64,000 bases of DNA from NCBI GenBank assembly GCA_012934845.2, contig WNNJ02002084.1:1-64000 (forward strand), written 5' to 3'. Position 1 is the first letter of the stretch. Each line of letters starts with the position of its first letter. Source of the stretch: Pomphorhynchus laevis (taxonomy: Eukaryota; Acanthocephala; Palaeacanthocephala; Echinorhynchida; Pomphorhynchidae). The notes under the pieces were generated by a model that was not told the DNA's origin, did no database searches, and worked only from the letters and a program-made list of their open reading frames with translations. The position numbers were made by a program, and so were the translations under genes. Shown here piece by piece: positions 35,778 to 47,394 of the stretch.

Positions 35778-37181
35778 TTAAATATCAGCAATGAAAGTGG
35801 GTATGTAGCTAAGATTTTTCCGCGGCTCAGAATTTGTTCGAATAATTTGTTTTTCTGGTATAAAATTCATCAGATTTCTTAATCGAACCAAATAATTAAA
35901 AACACTGCAACGATAATCAAACAATCGAATAAGCTCAGATGTGATTTCAATAGGAAACAGCTCGATAATTTGTTTAAGCCAAGGAATAATCTGTGTTGTT
36001 GTTTCGGTATTGGTTACGAGATGCCTGCAAAGATGTTGGACTAATGTACGCCTAAGAGAGTCTGGAAGCGGTTGCAAATATTCAATGATTTCCGCGTCTG
36101 TCCTGTCAACAAGCAGTGAATCGATAAGCTTACAATCACCAGCTCTTAGAGCTCCGTGAAAGATATTTACATGCTTTCCAGAACGATCATTGCCTTGGTT
36201 ATCAGCTATTACACTATCTAGAGCAACCGACAAGCACACTTTATGCGTTGTTGATGATAATGGCGAATAAACATCGATTGTTTCCTCGAGGGACTTATGC
36301 GAGCTCACTTGCTTTCGACGCTTTTTAGCAAAGTCCAACTCATTTAGAGCATGTATTTGCATTGAATTAGCTGATCCATCTACTACATATATTTCATTTA
36401 AAATAAAAACAGCAATAAAAGAATGATGTAGTTGGATTCGCTGCTTCATCTCTGGCATGTCTGTATTTATTTTATGAAATATAACGATGGATTGCTGTTT
36501 GCATAGTAAGACCAATTGATCACCATATGTATCCATGTGTTGGACCGCGCCAGATTCCGTTGCTAAAGATATCTCTCTGATTTCTGATTTAACATACCAT
36601 ATTCCAACGTGCAGGTCATCACGTCCATAACTTATGACAGCGTTTACATCTTCAGTAGGCATTATTCGCTCGACTCTGGATACATGTCCTGAAAAGCAAT
36701 GCTTTTTTAAAAGATTTATATAATCCCATAGAATTAGTTGTCCATCATCGAATCCAGTAAGTAAAAGCGAATCCGACACAAAACAAGCGGATGTTATGTC
36801 TGACGTTACCGGTAAACGGACGTTCCTTTCGTCATATTCGTTCGTCGGAGAAATTAGGGTTCCATTTGCAAAGCATAGCATATGATCATATGTGCTTATT
36901 GCAAAAACTGGACATGCGTTTTTCAATCTGATTTTGCTAAGTTTGCCTTCAAGCAAGCCAGATTTATCGAATTGCAATACGGCGCCATCTTGAAATCCTA
37001 CCCAAAATAGGCTATGATCAGAAACTACAGCGCAAGTCAATCCATACTGTAGATGATTGTGTCGAACATGATTTTTTATCAGTTTTTTGCTTTGTGTATC
37101 CATAATGTATACGGAACCATCTTCACTGTCGCCATAGATAAGCGTGTTACGCAATCGGTCAAAAGCGTTTATGAATACCAT
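35778..37181 (-). CDS. WDR43/Utp5-like U3 snoRNP (t-UTP) protein
   Basis: Predicted nucleolar protein of the small-subunit processome; in the family, Utp5/WDR43 belongs to the t-UTP/UtpA subcomplex needed for pre-18S rRNA processing and rDNA transcription. The 467-residue frame has an N-terminal WD-like propeller (about 1-280), with blade remnants such as DGQLILWD (146-153) and FSGHVSRV followed by LHVGIWYVKS (163-199). A basic linker follows (KKRRK at 286-290). The C-terminal Utp12/WDR43 helical domain spans about 338-440 (GALRAGDCKLIDSLL, IIPWLKQIIE, LIRLFDYRCS). The order and the GHxxxV...WYVKS segment fit WDR43 better than WDR3, TBL3 or PWP2. It is shorter than human WDR43 (about 680 residues), mainly in the first blades and linker, so an upstream exon is possible. 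ATG at 37181 was chosen as the first in frame. The inverted repeat arms lie on both sides. Confidence 0.75.
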   Translation of the reverse strand: MVFINAFDRLRNTLIYGDSEDGSVYIMDTQSKKLIKNHVRHNHLQYGLTCAVVSDHSLFWVGFQDGAVLQFDKSGLLEGKLSKIRLKNACPVFAISTYDHMLCFANGTLISPTNEYDERNVRLPVTSDITSACFVSDSLLLTGFDDGQLILWDYINLLKKHCFSGHVSRVERIMPTEDVNAVISYGRDDLHVGIWYVKSEIREISLATESGAVQHMDTYGDQLVLLCKQQSIVIFHKINTDMPEMKQRIQLHHSFIAVFILNEIYVVDGSANSMQIHALNELDFAKKRRKQVSSHKSLEETIDVYSPLSSTTHKVCLSVALDSVIADNQGNDRSGKHVNIFHGALRAGDCKLIDSLLVDRTDAEIIEYLQPLPDSLRRTLVQHLCRHLVTNTETTTQIIPWLKQIIELFPIEITSELIRLFDYRCSVFNYLVRLRNLMNFIPEKQIIRTNSEPRKNLSYIPTFIADI

Positions 37182-37370
37182 TTGGATAAATGAGGCTTTA
37201 TGGAAGCTTTTAGATCTACAAGGGACTATTATACCAACGATAATTATATATAAGCAATTCGATAATATAAATGTATTTTATATCATGTTCGTATAGACAA
37301 TCGCTAATACATAAAAAGAATTTTTGTTTACAGTGTTCTGAAATTGAAAATCTTAAAATTTAGTAGAATT

Positions 37371-37936
37371 TCGTCTTACATTTTGCAAATTTAATTGAAA
37401 TCATTTCTGATTTTAAATTAAATCTGAGTTTTGAAAATTGTAATTAATTGAAAAAATAGGTAGGTTTTTAAATTGAAGGTAGCACCTTCCCCTACGAACG
37501 TAGATTTAATTTTAAATCAGAAATGATTTCGATTGAATTTGCAAAAGTAAAATGAATTGTATTTTTTATGTAGGTTTTCAAATTAAAAGTAGAATCTTCC
37601 CTTAGCAACACTGATTTGATTTGCAAAATATATAAGAAAAGTCTTTTATTCAATCTAAATGTCAATAAAGCAGACGAGTCGGGTGATCGCCATCGAACAT
37701 TAAAAAGCCAAAAAGTGAAGCGTAAGGATTGAATCAGTATCTGATGAGGTTCACTAATACTGAAATCTAGCGTACTGATGTTGGCGTATAGATAGGATTA
37801 AAGAAAAGTGCAGAATAAAAATAGTCATGGAAAAATTAATCCTATCTCACCGAAACATGAGACGTAGGTATTGTATCAGTAGCTCACGATGTTCACAAAT
37901 GCTGAAATATAGCGTGCTGATGTTGGCTTATAGATA
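37371..37936 (-). repeat. Long inverted repeat, right arm
   Basis: It is the reverse complement of 30999-31564 with only scattered differences, and starts about 190 bp upstream of the WDR43-like start codon. It may overlap that gene's promoter. Confidence 0.85.
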
Positions 37937-38430
37937 TGATTGAAGGTGCTACCTTTTAATGTTGGCTAACGATCACTCCATTCGACTGCTTTATTGGCAT
38001 TTAGAATTAATAAAAGACTTTCGCCTTACGTTTTACAAATTTAATTGAAATCATTTCTGATTTTAAATTAAATCTACGTTAGTAGGGGAAGGTTCTACCT
38101 TTAATTTGAAAACCTACCTATTTTTGCAATTAATTTAAATTTTTAAAACGCTGATTTAATTTGAAATCAGAAATGATTTCAATTAAATTTGCAAAATGTA
38201 AGATGATTATTACTTTAAATCTAAATGCTAATAAAGCAGACGAGTTGATTGATCGTCATCCAACATAAAAAAGGACCGAAACGTAAAACATATGTATTGG
38301 ATCAGTAGCTAAAGAGGTCCATTAATACTGAAATGTAGCGTACTGTTGTTGGCTTATATTGAAGTAGCGCGCAGAATAAAAAAGTCATCAAAAGTCATCA
38401 AAGTCAGCAATGACTGCACAGGTATATCAT
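37937..38430. repeat. Family G copies beyond the right arm
   Basis: The part to about 38040 is the inverse of 30300-30400 (aaaacgtaaggcgaaagtc on the minus strand). The rest is a further G unit ending at caatgactgcacagg. Confidence 0.7.
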
Positions 38431-40390
38431 TAAATTTTATTTAATGATATTAAAAATTAAAATTCTGAGTTAAAAATAATAAAACTTGCAAGTACAACAG
38501 AAAATCATTTAAAAACCTATTAAAATCTTTATTTTATGTGAATGATTTTGATACACTATATCAATTAATCTATGTAGACAACGGAATCATAGGTAACGTT
38601 ATTATCGATATTAATGATGAATTTAAATTAATTTTCAAAATAATTTTTAATTTATCTTTAATTAGCTTATTTTTATTCCAAGTTTTTTTAATCGTTTTAA
38701 ATTTAATTTTTAATTTAGATGAAATTAATATTTAGATGACAACTACCGAGTGTTATTGGTATTATACGAGTGTTATTATACCAAATATCTGTAAAATGTG
38801 ATAATCAGAAGTTTATCCGGCCATAGTGGTTCCAAGAAAATTACAGCCATTCATTGGCAAAATATGGCGATCACTCAGTCCCGTTAATTCTAAAATCCTT
38901 AACATTACAATTACTCGGAACAGGATTTTATTCACGCAAATAAAATTTCGCTCTGAAAGCCTTTGAACAAATATAGGTTGTAAAATTTTTCTGATAAATA
39001 ATGGTGTTCTATTTCCTAAATAATTACTCTTCATGTATTTGTTCACACACTGACACATTTTGTTTATTATGTCATTTCATTTTGGTTACACACAAAAGCA
39101 TCAAATTAATCTTGAGATTTCAAGATAATTATAATATTATAATATTTCTATAGTTACTGTTGTGTGAATTCGTATTCATAATGCTATTATCATGATATAT
39201 TATTAATTGTAAATTATTTATGTAGTATATTTTATTATAATAAATATTTATATTTATAAATATTTATTTATATTTAATTAAATATAATTATTGAAAGTTA
39301 TAATTTATTGATAATCATAATATTTTTCTTGAAAATGAGAAATTAAATTAAAATTTGTCATTTTAAATTATAAAATATCTTGAATGCAATTTAAGTGAGA
39401 AATAATCTTGATTAAATTTCCTGATTTACAACTACTGATTACATGCCGCCGTGGATGTGCTGCTGAAATATTGGAAGAAATAAATAAAGTATCGTCGCCT
39501 TTATTTCACTGCAATGAACGTGTTCCTCTGCTAAGTCTAAAATTTTAAATATTATCATTTACATGATAGAATTTTAGGATTTGATGAATTAATTAAATAG
39601 GGGAAATCTATATCTTCTAAAATATTTTGAAAATTAAATTTATAAATGTAAAGATAACCAAAACTTATATTTTCATATTATACAAATTATACAATAAGAA
39701 ATATACAATTATACAATTGATTATAAGTTTAGATTGAACTTAAATTTTAGATCTAATTATAAAAATTATCGTTTCGTAGTCACATTTTACATTCCAAAAT
39801 GCAATGTTATATTTATAATAACTAAAGTCGATATCTGATTATATCCATCTTCATATTTCAAATGAAATCAGATACCTGCTGGAAAATATTCCGAAATACG
39901 AATATTATTTGCAATGAATTTGCACTAATTATCTGCAGCAGCTTCCTGCTTTTCCTCGTTCATTTGTAAATATTGTATTTCCATACTTGCGAGTGGAAAA
40001 TATTCTAAAATTACTGTTAAATTACTTTAGTAGTAAAGTAATTTAAGTTAACGGCAGGCTCCCGAATACGAAACTTGCAAAACAAATTAGACACGAAACA
40101 ACGAGGAATATATGGCATGTGGCAACATAGATTAATAGATAAGATAAATGAAAATGTTAAGTTATAATCTCTTAAAATTATACTCGATATTTTTCTTCAA
40201 TATTTCCCATCAGCAACTAATTAGCGTATATCATTGAATTAGTGATGGTTATCAATTATGACCGCTATACAGGGAAGGTTTTCCTTCTATTTAAGGACGG
40301 TAAACTTACTAGCTGCCAAATGGTAAGTTCTAAACTAAATATAAAATGCAAAATCGGAACAAAGTCAAATTTGAACAATCCATTTTCGGT
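38431..40390. other. Gene-free AT-rich stretch
   Basis: An 81-codon minus frame at 38813-39058 ends in GLSDRHILPMNGCNFLGTT and looks less random than most, but I recognise no family. The rest shows no coding potential. Confidence 0.35.
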
Positions 40391-40392
40391 AA

Positions 40393-40734
40393 TTAGTCAG
40401 TATACAGTTCAAGAATTTGTTTAGCTTTACCGTCAGCGATAAATATTTCTTCAAGATCTTTCATTAGTAAGGATCGCATAAGTTTAAAATAGTTTTCAAA
40501 TATCGGTGAAGGCTGCCGCTTTGATACGGCAGATATCCATGGCAGAGAAGCCATACCAATGATCTCATGATTCAATCCATCTCCCAACTTTTTAAATAAT
40601 ATTCGGAAAATATGCTGATCAAGACAGGAAACATACTTTTCTAAATCATTTAGTGATTTCCATTTTTCCATTAAAGCTGGAAACGATAATGTCCCAATGT
40701 CTTGGGATAGAAATTTTAATACCTCTGAATTCAT
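40393..40734 (-). CDS. RPAP3 C-terminal-domain protein (possible terminal exon)
   Basis: The 113 residues are almost entirely an RPAP3_C domain (about 16-112). Features are SFPALMEKWKSL, a short helix YVSCL, FRILFKKLGDGLNHEIIG, and PIFENYFKLMRSLL followed by DLEEIFIADGKAKQILEL; these follow the layout of the human RPAP3 C-terminus. In RPAP3 this domain binds RUVBL1/2 in the R2TP co-chaperone that assembles polymerases and snoRNPs; it also occurs in SPAG1 and CCDC103. No TPR is present. A good 3' splice-acceptor-like sequence (aatacaatttcag) lies 13 bases before the ATG, so this may be the last exon of a longer gene whose upstream exons I could not find. The alternative is a small stand-alone protein. 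Confidence 0.65.
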   Translation of the reverse strand: MNSEVLKFLSQDIGTLSFPALMEKWKSLNDLEKYVSCLDQHIFRILFKKLGDGLNHEIIGMASLPWISAVSKRQPSPIFENYFKLMRSLLMKDLEEIFIADGKAKQILELYTD

Positions 40735-40739
40735 TGACG

Positions 40740-41810
40740 AGTGATGTCTGAAATTGTATTTTAAGTTAGAGGTAATTTACAGTAAATTTTACCTAATGAC
40801 TGAATAAAAATAAAAATAAATTAAATTTTAATAAAAATTAATAAATGTACAAGCAAATCTAATCGAATAGACCTATTGAGACTAATTTGAGTAACTGTTA
40901 AAATAACAATTCTATACCGAAGTATCCATTAAGGAATGCTTTCAATAAAGGTATTAATACTTCAATACAATTAATTGAATTGGAATTTAATTATAAGAAT
41001 ACTATTTAAAATGTTCTGTAATGTTCGGTAATTGACTGTGATTACAGTCAACTATGATATCTAATTTATGCGAACCGATAAACTTGAAATGATTCTGCAA
41101 TATAAGTGCTCTGACCATCATTTTAATCTCAAATTAATTTCTTTATTTCATTCGTAGTTAATTTTTGAATAAAAACAAATTAGGAACAAAGATGTAACGA
41201 GAAAACGTATAAAATTTATATTAATTTGATAACAAATTATTTTAGAGCACAGTATCCCTAGCAAATGTTTAAATTTAACCAAAAATAAATTAAATTAATA
41301 AAAATCCCAAATGGAATTTTGTACGTAAATATTTTTAATGTTGCTAAAAACGATGATGAGATAGCCAGATACAAAGTCATTCTTGGTGCGACACAAAACA
41401 AAATGACCAATCGTGGTGGACTATGACGGTGGTCTTTATATAATAAGCTTGATAAGTATTTGTCCTTTGTTAGTAGAGAAGAGACCCAATACCATAAAAA
41501 TGACCGTATTAATGACCTTAATAATATACTATAAGTGTGTTTCCACATTCATCTTAAATCAGAGTCCAAGTTAATCGAAATTGTGAAGCCAAAATATCCC
41601 ACTTGATGTTTAAAGATAGAGATTTATTGAATATTCTATTGAACGATAGTTATAAGATTATAATATTTATTGATTGTTCATGTTGCTGGGAATCTATTTA
41701 AGACTACCATTTGAGATTTAGAAATAATTAAAAGTGGATTGTCTTGAAATCTTAAAAAGATTTTCATTTTATATAAACAAAACTGTGCTGTGGTATTATC
41801 AACATATTCC
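40740..41810. other. Gene-free stretch upstream of the RPAP3_C frame
   Basis: It could contain an intron or promoter of that gene. A 96-codon minus frame (41258-41548) is hydrophobic and has no recognisable domain. Confidence 0.4.
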
Positions 41811-41811
41811 A

Positions 41812-42478
41812 CACGATGCTAATCTCGGAATAAAGGATTATAAAAATTGGATATTAATAAATGCATTATTGACCTTGAACACCAGTAATAGATATAACTG
41901 TCGAGCATTATGAATATTTTTAAGATAGAAACGCTTGATATACAACAGTATTTCGACCCGACTGAAAATTTCTTCATATTAAAAACTTCATTTTTACTGG
42001 TTTATTGTAACATTGTACAACTGACTGCATAAAACATTAAGTTTAAAGTTTTTGATAAATTGGCCTATTTAGTATAACCCAATAAATAAGATGTTGCTAC
42101 TATAGAGATTGTTAACTATTGTTCCTTTTAAATTCCCTTTCAATTATAGGATTGATATTAAATCTTTCATTATTTATCAGTAGATAAAGTACATCAGTTT
42201 TATTACTCCGCTCCTAGGATCCTTGTGATGCTTGACGAAAAATTGTCAATCGTCTTATTAAATTGACCTTATTAAGCTAATTTTAATGAAATTTTTAATC
42301 TGACTAAATTCTTAATCGGGTCGAAATACTGTGGTATATAGAGCGTTGCTACCTTAAAGATATTTTTAATTTACAGTTTTATCTAATTACTGGTGTTTCA
42401 CAAGGTAAATTATGTATTTAGCAACATCCAATTGTTTTTATAATCCCAAAAAAGCCAGATTAACATCTTAGCACGTTT
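41812..42478. mobile_element. Non-autonomous element with long terminal inverted repeats
   Basis: The left 185 bp (about 41812-41997) and right 190 bp (about 42285-42478) are diverged inverted copies. Pairs include ggattataaaaattggat with its inverse near 42430, acaccagtaatagatata near 42395, and acagtatttcgacccga against tcgggtcgaaatactgt (42315-42331). The spacer is about 290 bp and non-coding. No target duplication could be fixed because the ends are worn. Confidence 0.65.
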
Positions 42479-43669
42479 AAAAATGTGAATAGCGATCAGA
42501 AAATATATATATTAGAAAAATACAATCCATTAATATCATTATTTAATAATAAATTTGTCTATTTTCTATTTTATGACTAAACATTTCATATTTGCACATA
42601 TTTTTACTTAAATAATTTTATGATAATTAAATTACACGCTGGAATAAACAATTTGTAATTTCCTGATTATGATATAAAGAAATATCGATATATTGTATAA
42701 ATTTTGGAATAAAACTATTTTCTGTGTTCCTATAAATCGTTAAACACATATTTTTTATTGTGGCTTTTGCCCATATGATGATAGAAGTCGGCTATTGAAA
42801 AACTTTTTTGAAATAAATAATTTTATAAATAAATAACTTCACTAACTCTATTAATTAATAACTAATCAATCAATAAATGAACAATCGATTAATTAAATAA
42901 TTTTATTATCCACAAGTATGGAATTTGTTTTGACCATCACTCTCCCTTAATAGTCCCTTAATTATTAAAACTACATTTTAGATGAAAATTAAATAAATGA
43001 TTTGATAAAACCACATTTTAGATGGTATATCAAAATGGGGCAACTGAATGCCATAGTCCGGTTTATTGTTTTTGAATAGCTGGTCCTTCATTCGATTCTG
43101 AAAAATTGTGTATTTGGTCAAACAACATTGTACTACGATAAATTTTCGTATCTCAAGCCTTAGCGAAAATACTATGAAACATATACCCACGCTACGAAAC
43201 TTCGCAATGTCGCATTAATTGTTCCCAATCATGCAATTGATAATGACCAATATTGAATTCAATATTGAATCCGGAAATGTCGTTCAATTAAAGAAGCAGT
43301 TTTATTCAGAATCAGATGAAGGATAAGCTATTCATTTAAACAAAAAATGGAAAATGTTGTGGCATCCTGGTTGACGATTGGAAATCAATTTCTTCATTTC
43401 TGTAATTTTCTACTTCCTATATCTAGTTCGCACCATTTTTGACGTTTTACCTAAATTAATTTTACCTGAACTTTAACTGAATTAATTTTAATCAATCTAA
43501 ATTAATTAATTTACAATTAATTCAATTTTAAAAAATTAATATTTTGTTATTTGTACTTTTGCACTGGTTGATTCGGTTAGCTTCAAATCTGGTTAATCTT
43601 GTTATCTGATTAATCTTGTTACTTAATCTGGTTTGGTACATTATCGAAATGGGTGTTTCAATAATGCTT

Positions 43670-43717
43670 CAATATGATCAAGTTGGTGTTTTCTAAAACA
43701 CCAACTTGATCATATTG
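43670..43717. repeat. Perfect 23-bp-arm hairpin
   Basis: The arms 43670-43692 and 43695-43717 are exact inverse copies (aatatgatcaagttggtgtt) with a two-base centre. There is no T tract or gene end beside it. Confidence 0.9.
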
Positions 43718-45675
43718 TTATCATATTGCCTATAACACAACCGTTCTTGTTAGATCTGTCACAATAGCAATAATATTAGAAACAATATTATGTGATTTCA
43801 TTAGAACTTGAATAAACAAGCATGTCAGAATCACTTGTAAAGCACCACATCACACTGAAAACGCTTTTAAATTTGTCTAATTTATTCAACAAAATGTTAA
43901 AGCTGTTGTGTTGTAAGAGTGCTCGAAGTGAATGCATGAACTCGAGAGATGATTTAAAGTTGTTAATGCACTGAGTAATTATACTAAAATATGGAGTCAT
44001 ATGGACTGATTTAATTCAAAGACGCTACTACAAAATAAGTACCGTCTTTCGATCCATTCTGCAAGATAGTTCAGACTTGGCTGTGGCGAGTTTTGCTCTG
44101 TCTTCGCGATGACGGGCAATAGTATACGGATGTCATATCCTCCAAGATTACGAGCATTTCAAAAAAATAATAAACAAGCTCTTTCGAACCAAAATTTTTA
44201 AAATTCTTCAACCTCAATATATTTAATCACAAATACGATATTATATAATATCATTATCAAATATTACCATAATTACCAACATTTGATTTATTTTTAATTA
44301 TAACGATATTATATTAATATTCAAAATATTTTACACACGGATTTAATTTTTATAAAAATATAATCTTCCTTGCCTTAAATTAAAAAAGCCAAGTAAAAGA
44401 CAAATCAAATACCCTAGAAAATATTTCGCTGATCACTATCAGCATCATCAGGTTATAACAGAATGCAATTTAATTATATATCATTAATATATAATGTTAT
44501 ATGATTGTATTTTTGTTTGTCAATGTAAAATATGATTTGTGCTGCAAAAATACATTATTTAATGACAAAATTCGTTAACTCATCGATCAAACAATTTGTT
44601 TCTACTGATAGTCCAAATATATTCCACAACTTCAGTTTGCGCTCATTTCAAGTTTCAGGTACTCGTTACCGCAACTTCGCCAAAACCTCTCACTTGTGGT
44701 TTTCAAGAAGTGTATTCGGCATCACATCCAAGCGAGATAACAACATCTTGCTATTATGTGAAATTGACATATGTTAGATAAACTTTGTGATCAAGAAAAA
44801 ATAAAACTTTTATATTTTTCAAATTTAAATGTTATTCAAAAATTTATTAGGATAACATTTTATATTTAAAGTAATATAAAAATAAATTGCATTAAAAAGA
44901 TTATAAAATAATACTAATTAAATTTATTAAATTATTAATTAATTTAATTAATAATTTAATTAATTTAATTATTGGATTTTGGTCTAATTACCGACACGAG
45001 AAATAATTTAATTAATGATAATTTATTAATAATTTGATTAATAGTAAAAATTTTATTAATAGTAATTAAATGTTAATTTTAACAATTAAATAAATTTAAA
45101 AAAATTTTAATTATTAAAATTTAATAATTTAAACATAAAATTAATTAAATATACTTTTGAATTACTATATATAAAAATAAAGTAATAAAAATTATTTTAC
45201 ATAGTACAAATTGTAGTACGCTCATTTAATCTATTTTATTTTAATATAAAATAAAAGATAAGAATATCTAAGAAATGTAAACTTGGCTTTTACAGCATTT
45301 TAAACTGTTAATAAAATTTATTATAATCAGAATTTAAAATAATATTTTTTATTTAGCACATTAATTCTAGAGTAAAGGATTACTATGATTGATAAAATTA
45401 AAAGGTTAAAGTTTAATAATTTTTCAAATTGATAATTAATTTAACGAAAGTATAGCTGAATTAGTTATTACGCTCTTTGCATTTTATAACTAAGAAAAGT
45501 TATGTATAAGGTAGCGTATTTTGTGTAGTGAACATATTCAAAATAAAATTTTTGCTTTAAGATATATATTATATGAATATATATTATGCAATATATAATA
45601 TAACAATGAATTTCGTAATAAACTAATAAAAAGCGATCATAGTCTACACTGTAGACTATGTCATGCTGTAGACTG

Positions 45676-45716
45676 TGATTGTGTCAAGCTGTAGACTCTA
45701 CAGCTTGACACAATCA
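45676..45716. repeat. Perfect 19-bp-arm hairpin
   Basis: The arms tgattgtgtcaagctgtag and ctacagcttgacacaatca are separated by three bases. A smaller palindrome catagtctacactgtagact lies just before it, and the word ctgtagact occurs several times. Confidence 0.9.
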
Positions 45717-45984
45717 TTACACAGTGTTCATTGTAGCGTGCGCTAATTACCACGTGTATACGACCAGCTGTACACATTTTAAGATAACGTAAATTTCTGT
45801 AATAAAAGCAGGTGATCCGTAACTTTGTGTTATCTTGAAACGTCGATTAATATAGAAAATATTCATGCTTATAAACTGTATATTTTAAGGAATAATGCGA
45901 AATTTTTAAATCACTTGCACATAACAAACTATAATGGGGCATTCTAATTTGTGCAAATTATAGATTGCCTTGACGATGCAGGTT

Positions 45985-46140
45985 TCGAGATTACGTAACA
46001 TAGTACGCCTCGACTGGACCCTCAAGTGTGCGAGAGACCCTGGGTTGCTCAGACGGAAGGCCGCGCTTTGATATAAGCTAGAGAGATCTGATCCCCTTTA
46101 CCCGTTATAATAGAAGACTCAATTATTCGTCTGATAAATA
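45985..46140 (+). mobile_element. LINE A 3'-region fragment
   Basis: From cctcgactggaccctcaag through ttgctcagacggaaggc to the gatccccttt part it matches the tRNA-like end of LINE A. Confidence 0.75.
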
Positions 46141-46383
46141 TAATTTATATAATAAACCAATTTTAGTGTGATTTAATCAGGTCGTATTATCAAGATACCG
46201 ATATTAGACGATAAATAGTGCAAGGTTAAAGAACATAAACTGGTTTTAGTATTTGATTGGTAAGTGCAGGTAATTTTTAGGATCACTGCGTTGTAAAAAT
46301 TTGGACCCAGTTCAAACTTATGTTCAATCATTTTCAAGATATTGCGATAATCAACAAATAGCAGTTGAACATTAAAAATATTA

Positions 46384-46413
46384 GTTCACCCCAACGTAAC
46401 AGTTGGGGTGAAC
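46384..46413. repeat. 12-bp-arm hairpin
   Basis: The arms gttcaccccaac and gttggggtgaac are separated by gtaaca. The hairpin is perfect and GC-richer than its surroundings. Confidence 0.85.
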
Positions 46414-46979
46414 AGCTAGGAACTACATGTAAGGCTTCCCTTTTCATTCAAGAATTTAAGTGCTAATTCATAGTTAATTAGCGAACTCCGTCGACATTTT
46501 ACATAACAAGAATGGATTTACTACATAATTACCTGTTTAGTAAAATATATCTCAATAGTTTTTAATTCTTCTGATTGTGGCACGGCATTATCCTCACATA
46601 TATAGTTTCTATTCTTGGTACCACAGGATGTTACTACAATTCATTACAAGTGACAGCATGAAAAAAATGATCCGGCTAGCGGATCACATACATATGGTAA
46701 GTTTCTAATAGATCGTAAGAATACGATCCTCTAAATTACGATCCCCTAGGATCGTAAACGACAATTACCAAACCTGATACGCATAAAAGTTTCATATGTA
46801 TTTGTGTACACACACTGTTGTTCAATGAATTTATTGAACAATAAACCGCTAAACCGCTTAACCCTTAGATAACAGAAATGGAGAAGGGGGTGATGAAATC
46901 ATGATACTTGTGGGAAATGTTATTTTAAAAAGCATTTTACATAAAAGCGATGCTTCAATTTTATCATCTCGTTTAACCA

Positions 46980-47212
46980 GCATATTCCGTCTCGATTGGA
47001 TTCTTCGGGGGTGAAAGACCCCGGGTGGCTCAGTCGGAAGGCGGCGTGTTGGATCGCTTGGAGGGCTGAGATCCCCCTGGAACTGAGGCCGTGAGTCATG
47101 TAGTAAGACCAACAATGCCATTATTGATTTGTTTTCGTCTAGTTTTTTTGCTTTCTGTTTTCTCTGTTTCTGTCGGTTATCCTTATGTTTCGTTATTTAA
47201 GAAAACCCTTAC
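46980..47212 (+). mobile_element. LINE A 3'-region copy, 5'-truncated
   Basis: It has the best-preserved A-box-like motif (tggctcagtcgg) and a T-arm-like gggctgagatccccc, and ends at atttaagaaaacc. A 134-codon frame starts near its end and continues into LINE C tails. It is not a gene. Confidence 0.8.
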
Positions 47213-47394
47213 TTACTAATTTTATCATGGATTGCACATTTAAGTTTTCATCGAGAAAGAGGAAGGTTATTATTCATGAAAATATCACTGACAATAGCTT
47301 TTTTACTTATTTAACATCTGCCCATTTATATACTCCAATCAATCTCATTGCCGTGCTTCAAACGACAAATCCTATCCTATTAAAACAATTTATC

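Larger units (their letters stand above)
42480..45970. other. Gene-free AT-rich stretch with hairpins
   Basis: There is no credible gene; short frames at 42978-43190, 43788-44000 and 44532-44777 lack motifs. A foldback-element trace (atttcgctgatcactatcag) is at 44426-44450. Two strong hairpins are listed separately. Confidence 0.5.

Noticed and set aside
37738-37775. CTGATGAG followed by CTGAAAT in family G, resembling a hammerhead ribozyme core
   Set aside because: The putative stem II is only about three pairs, and no complementary stem III or cleavage site (NUH) could be placed upstream in this or other family G copies.
38813-39058. 81-codon minus-strand open frame ending GLSDRHILPMNGCNFLGTT
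   Set aside because: It looks somewhat non-random but matches no family I know and has no supporting start or splice context. Left unannotated as a gene.
43670-43717. Hairpin considered as a transcription terminator
   Set aside because: There is no adjacent gene or T tract, and the window is eukaryotic.
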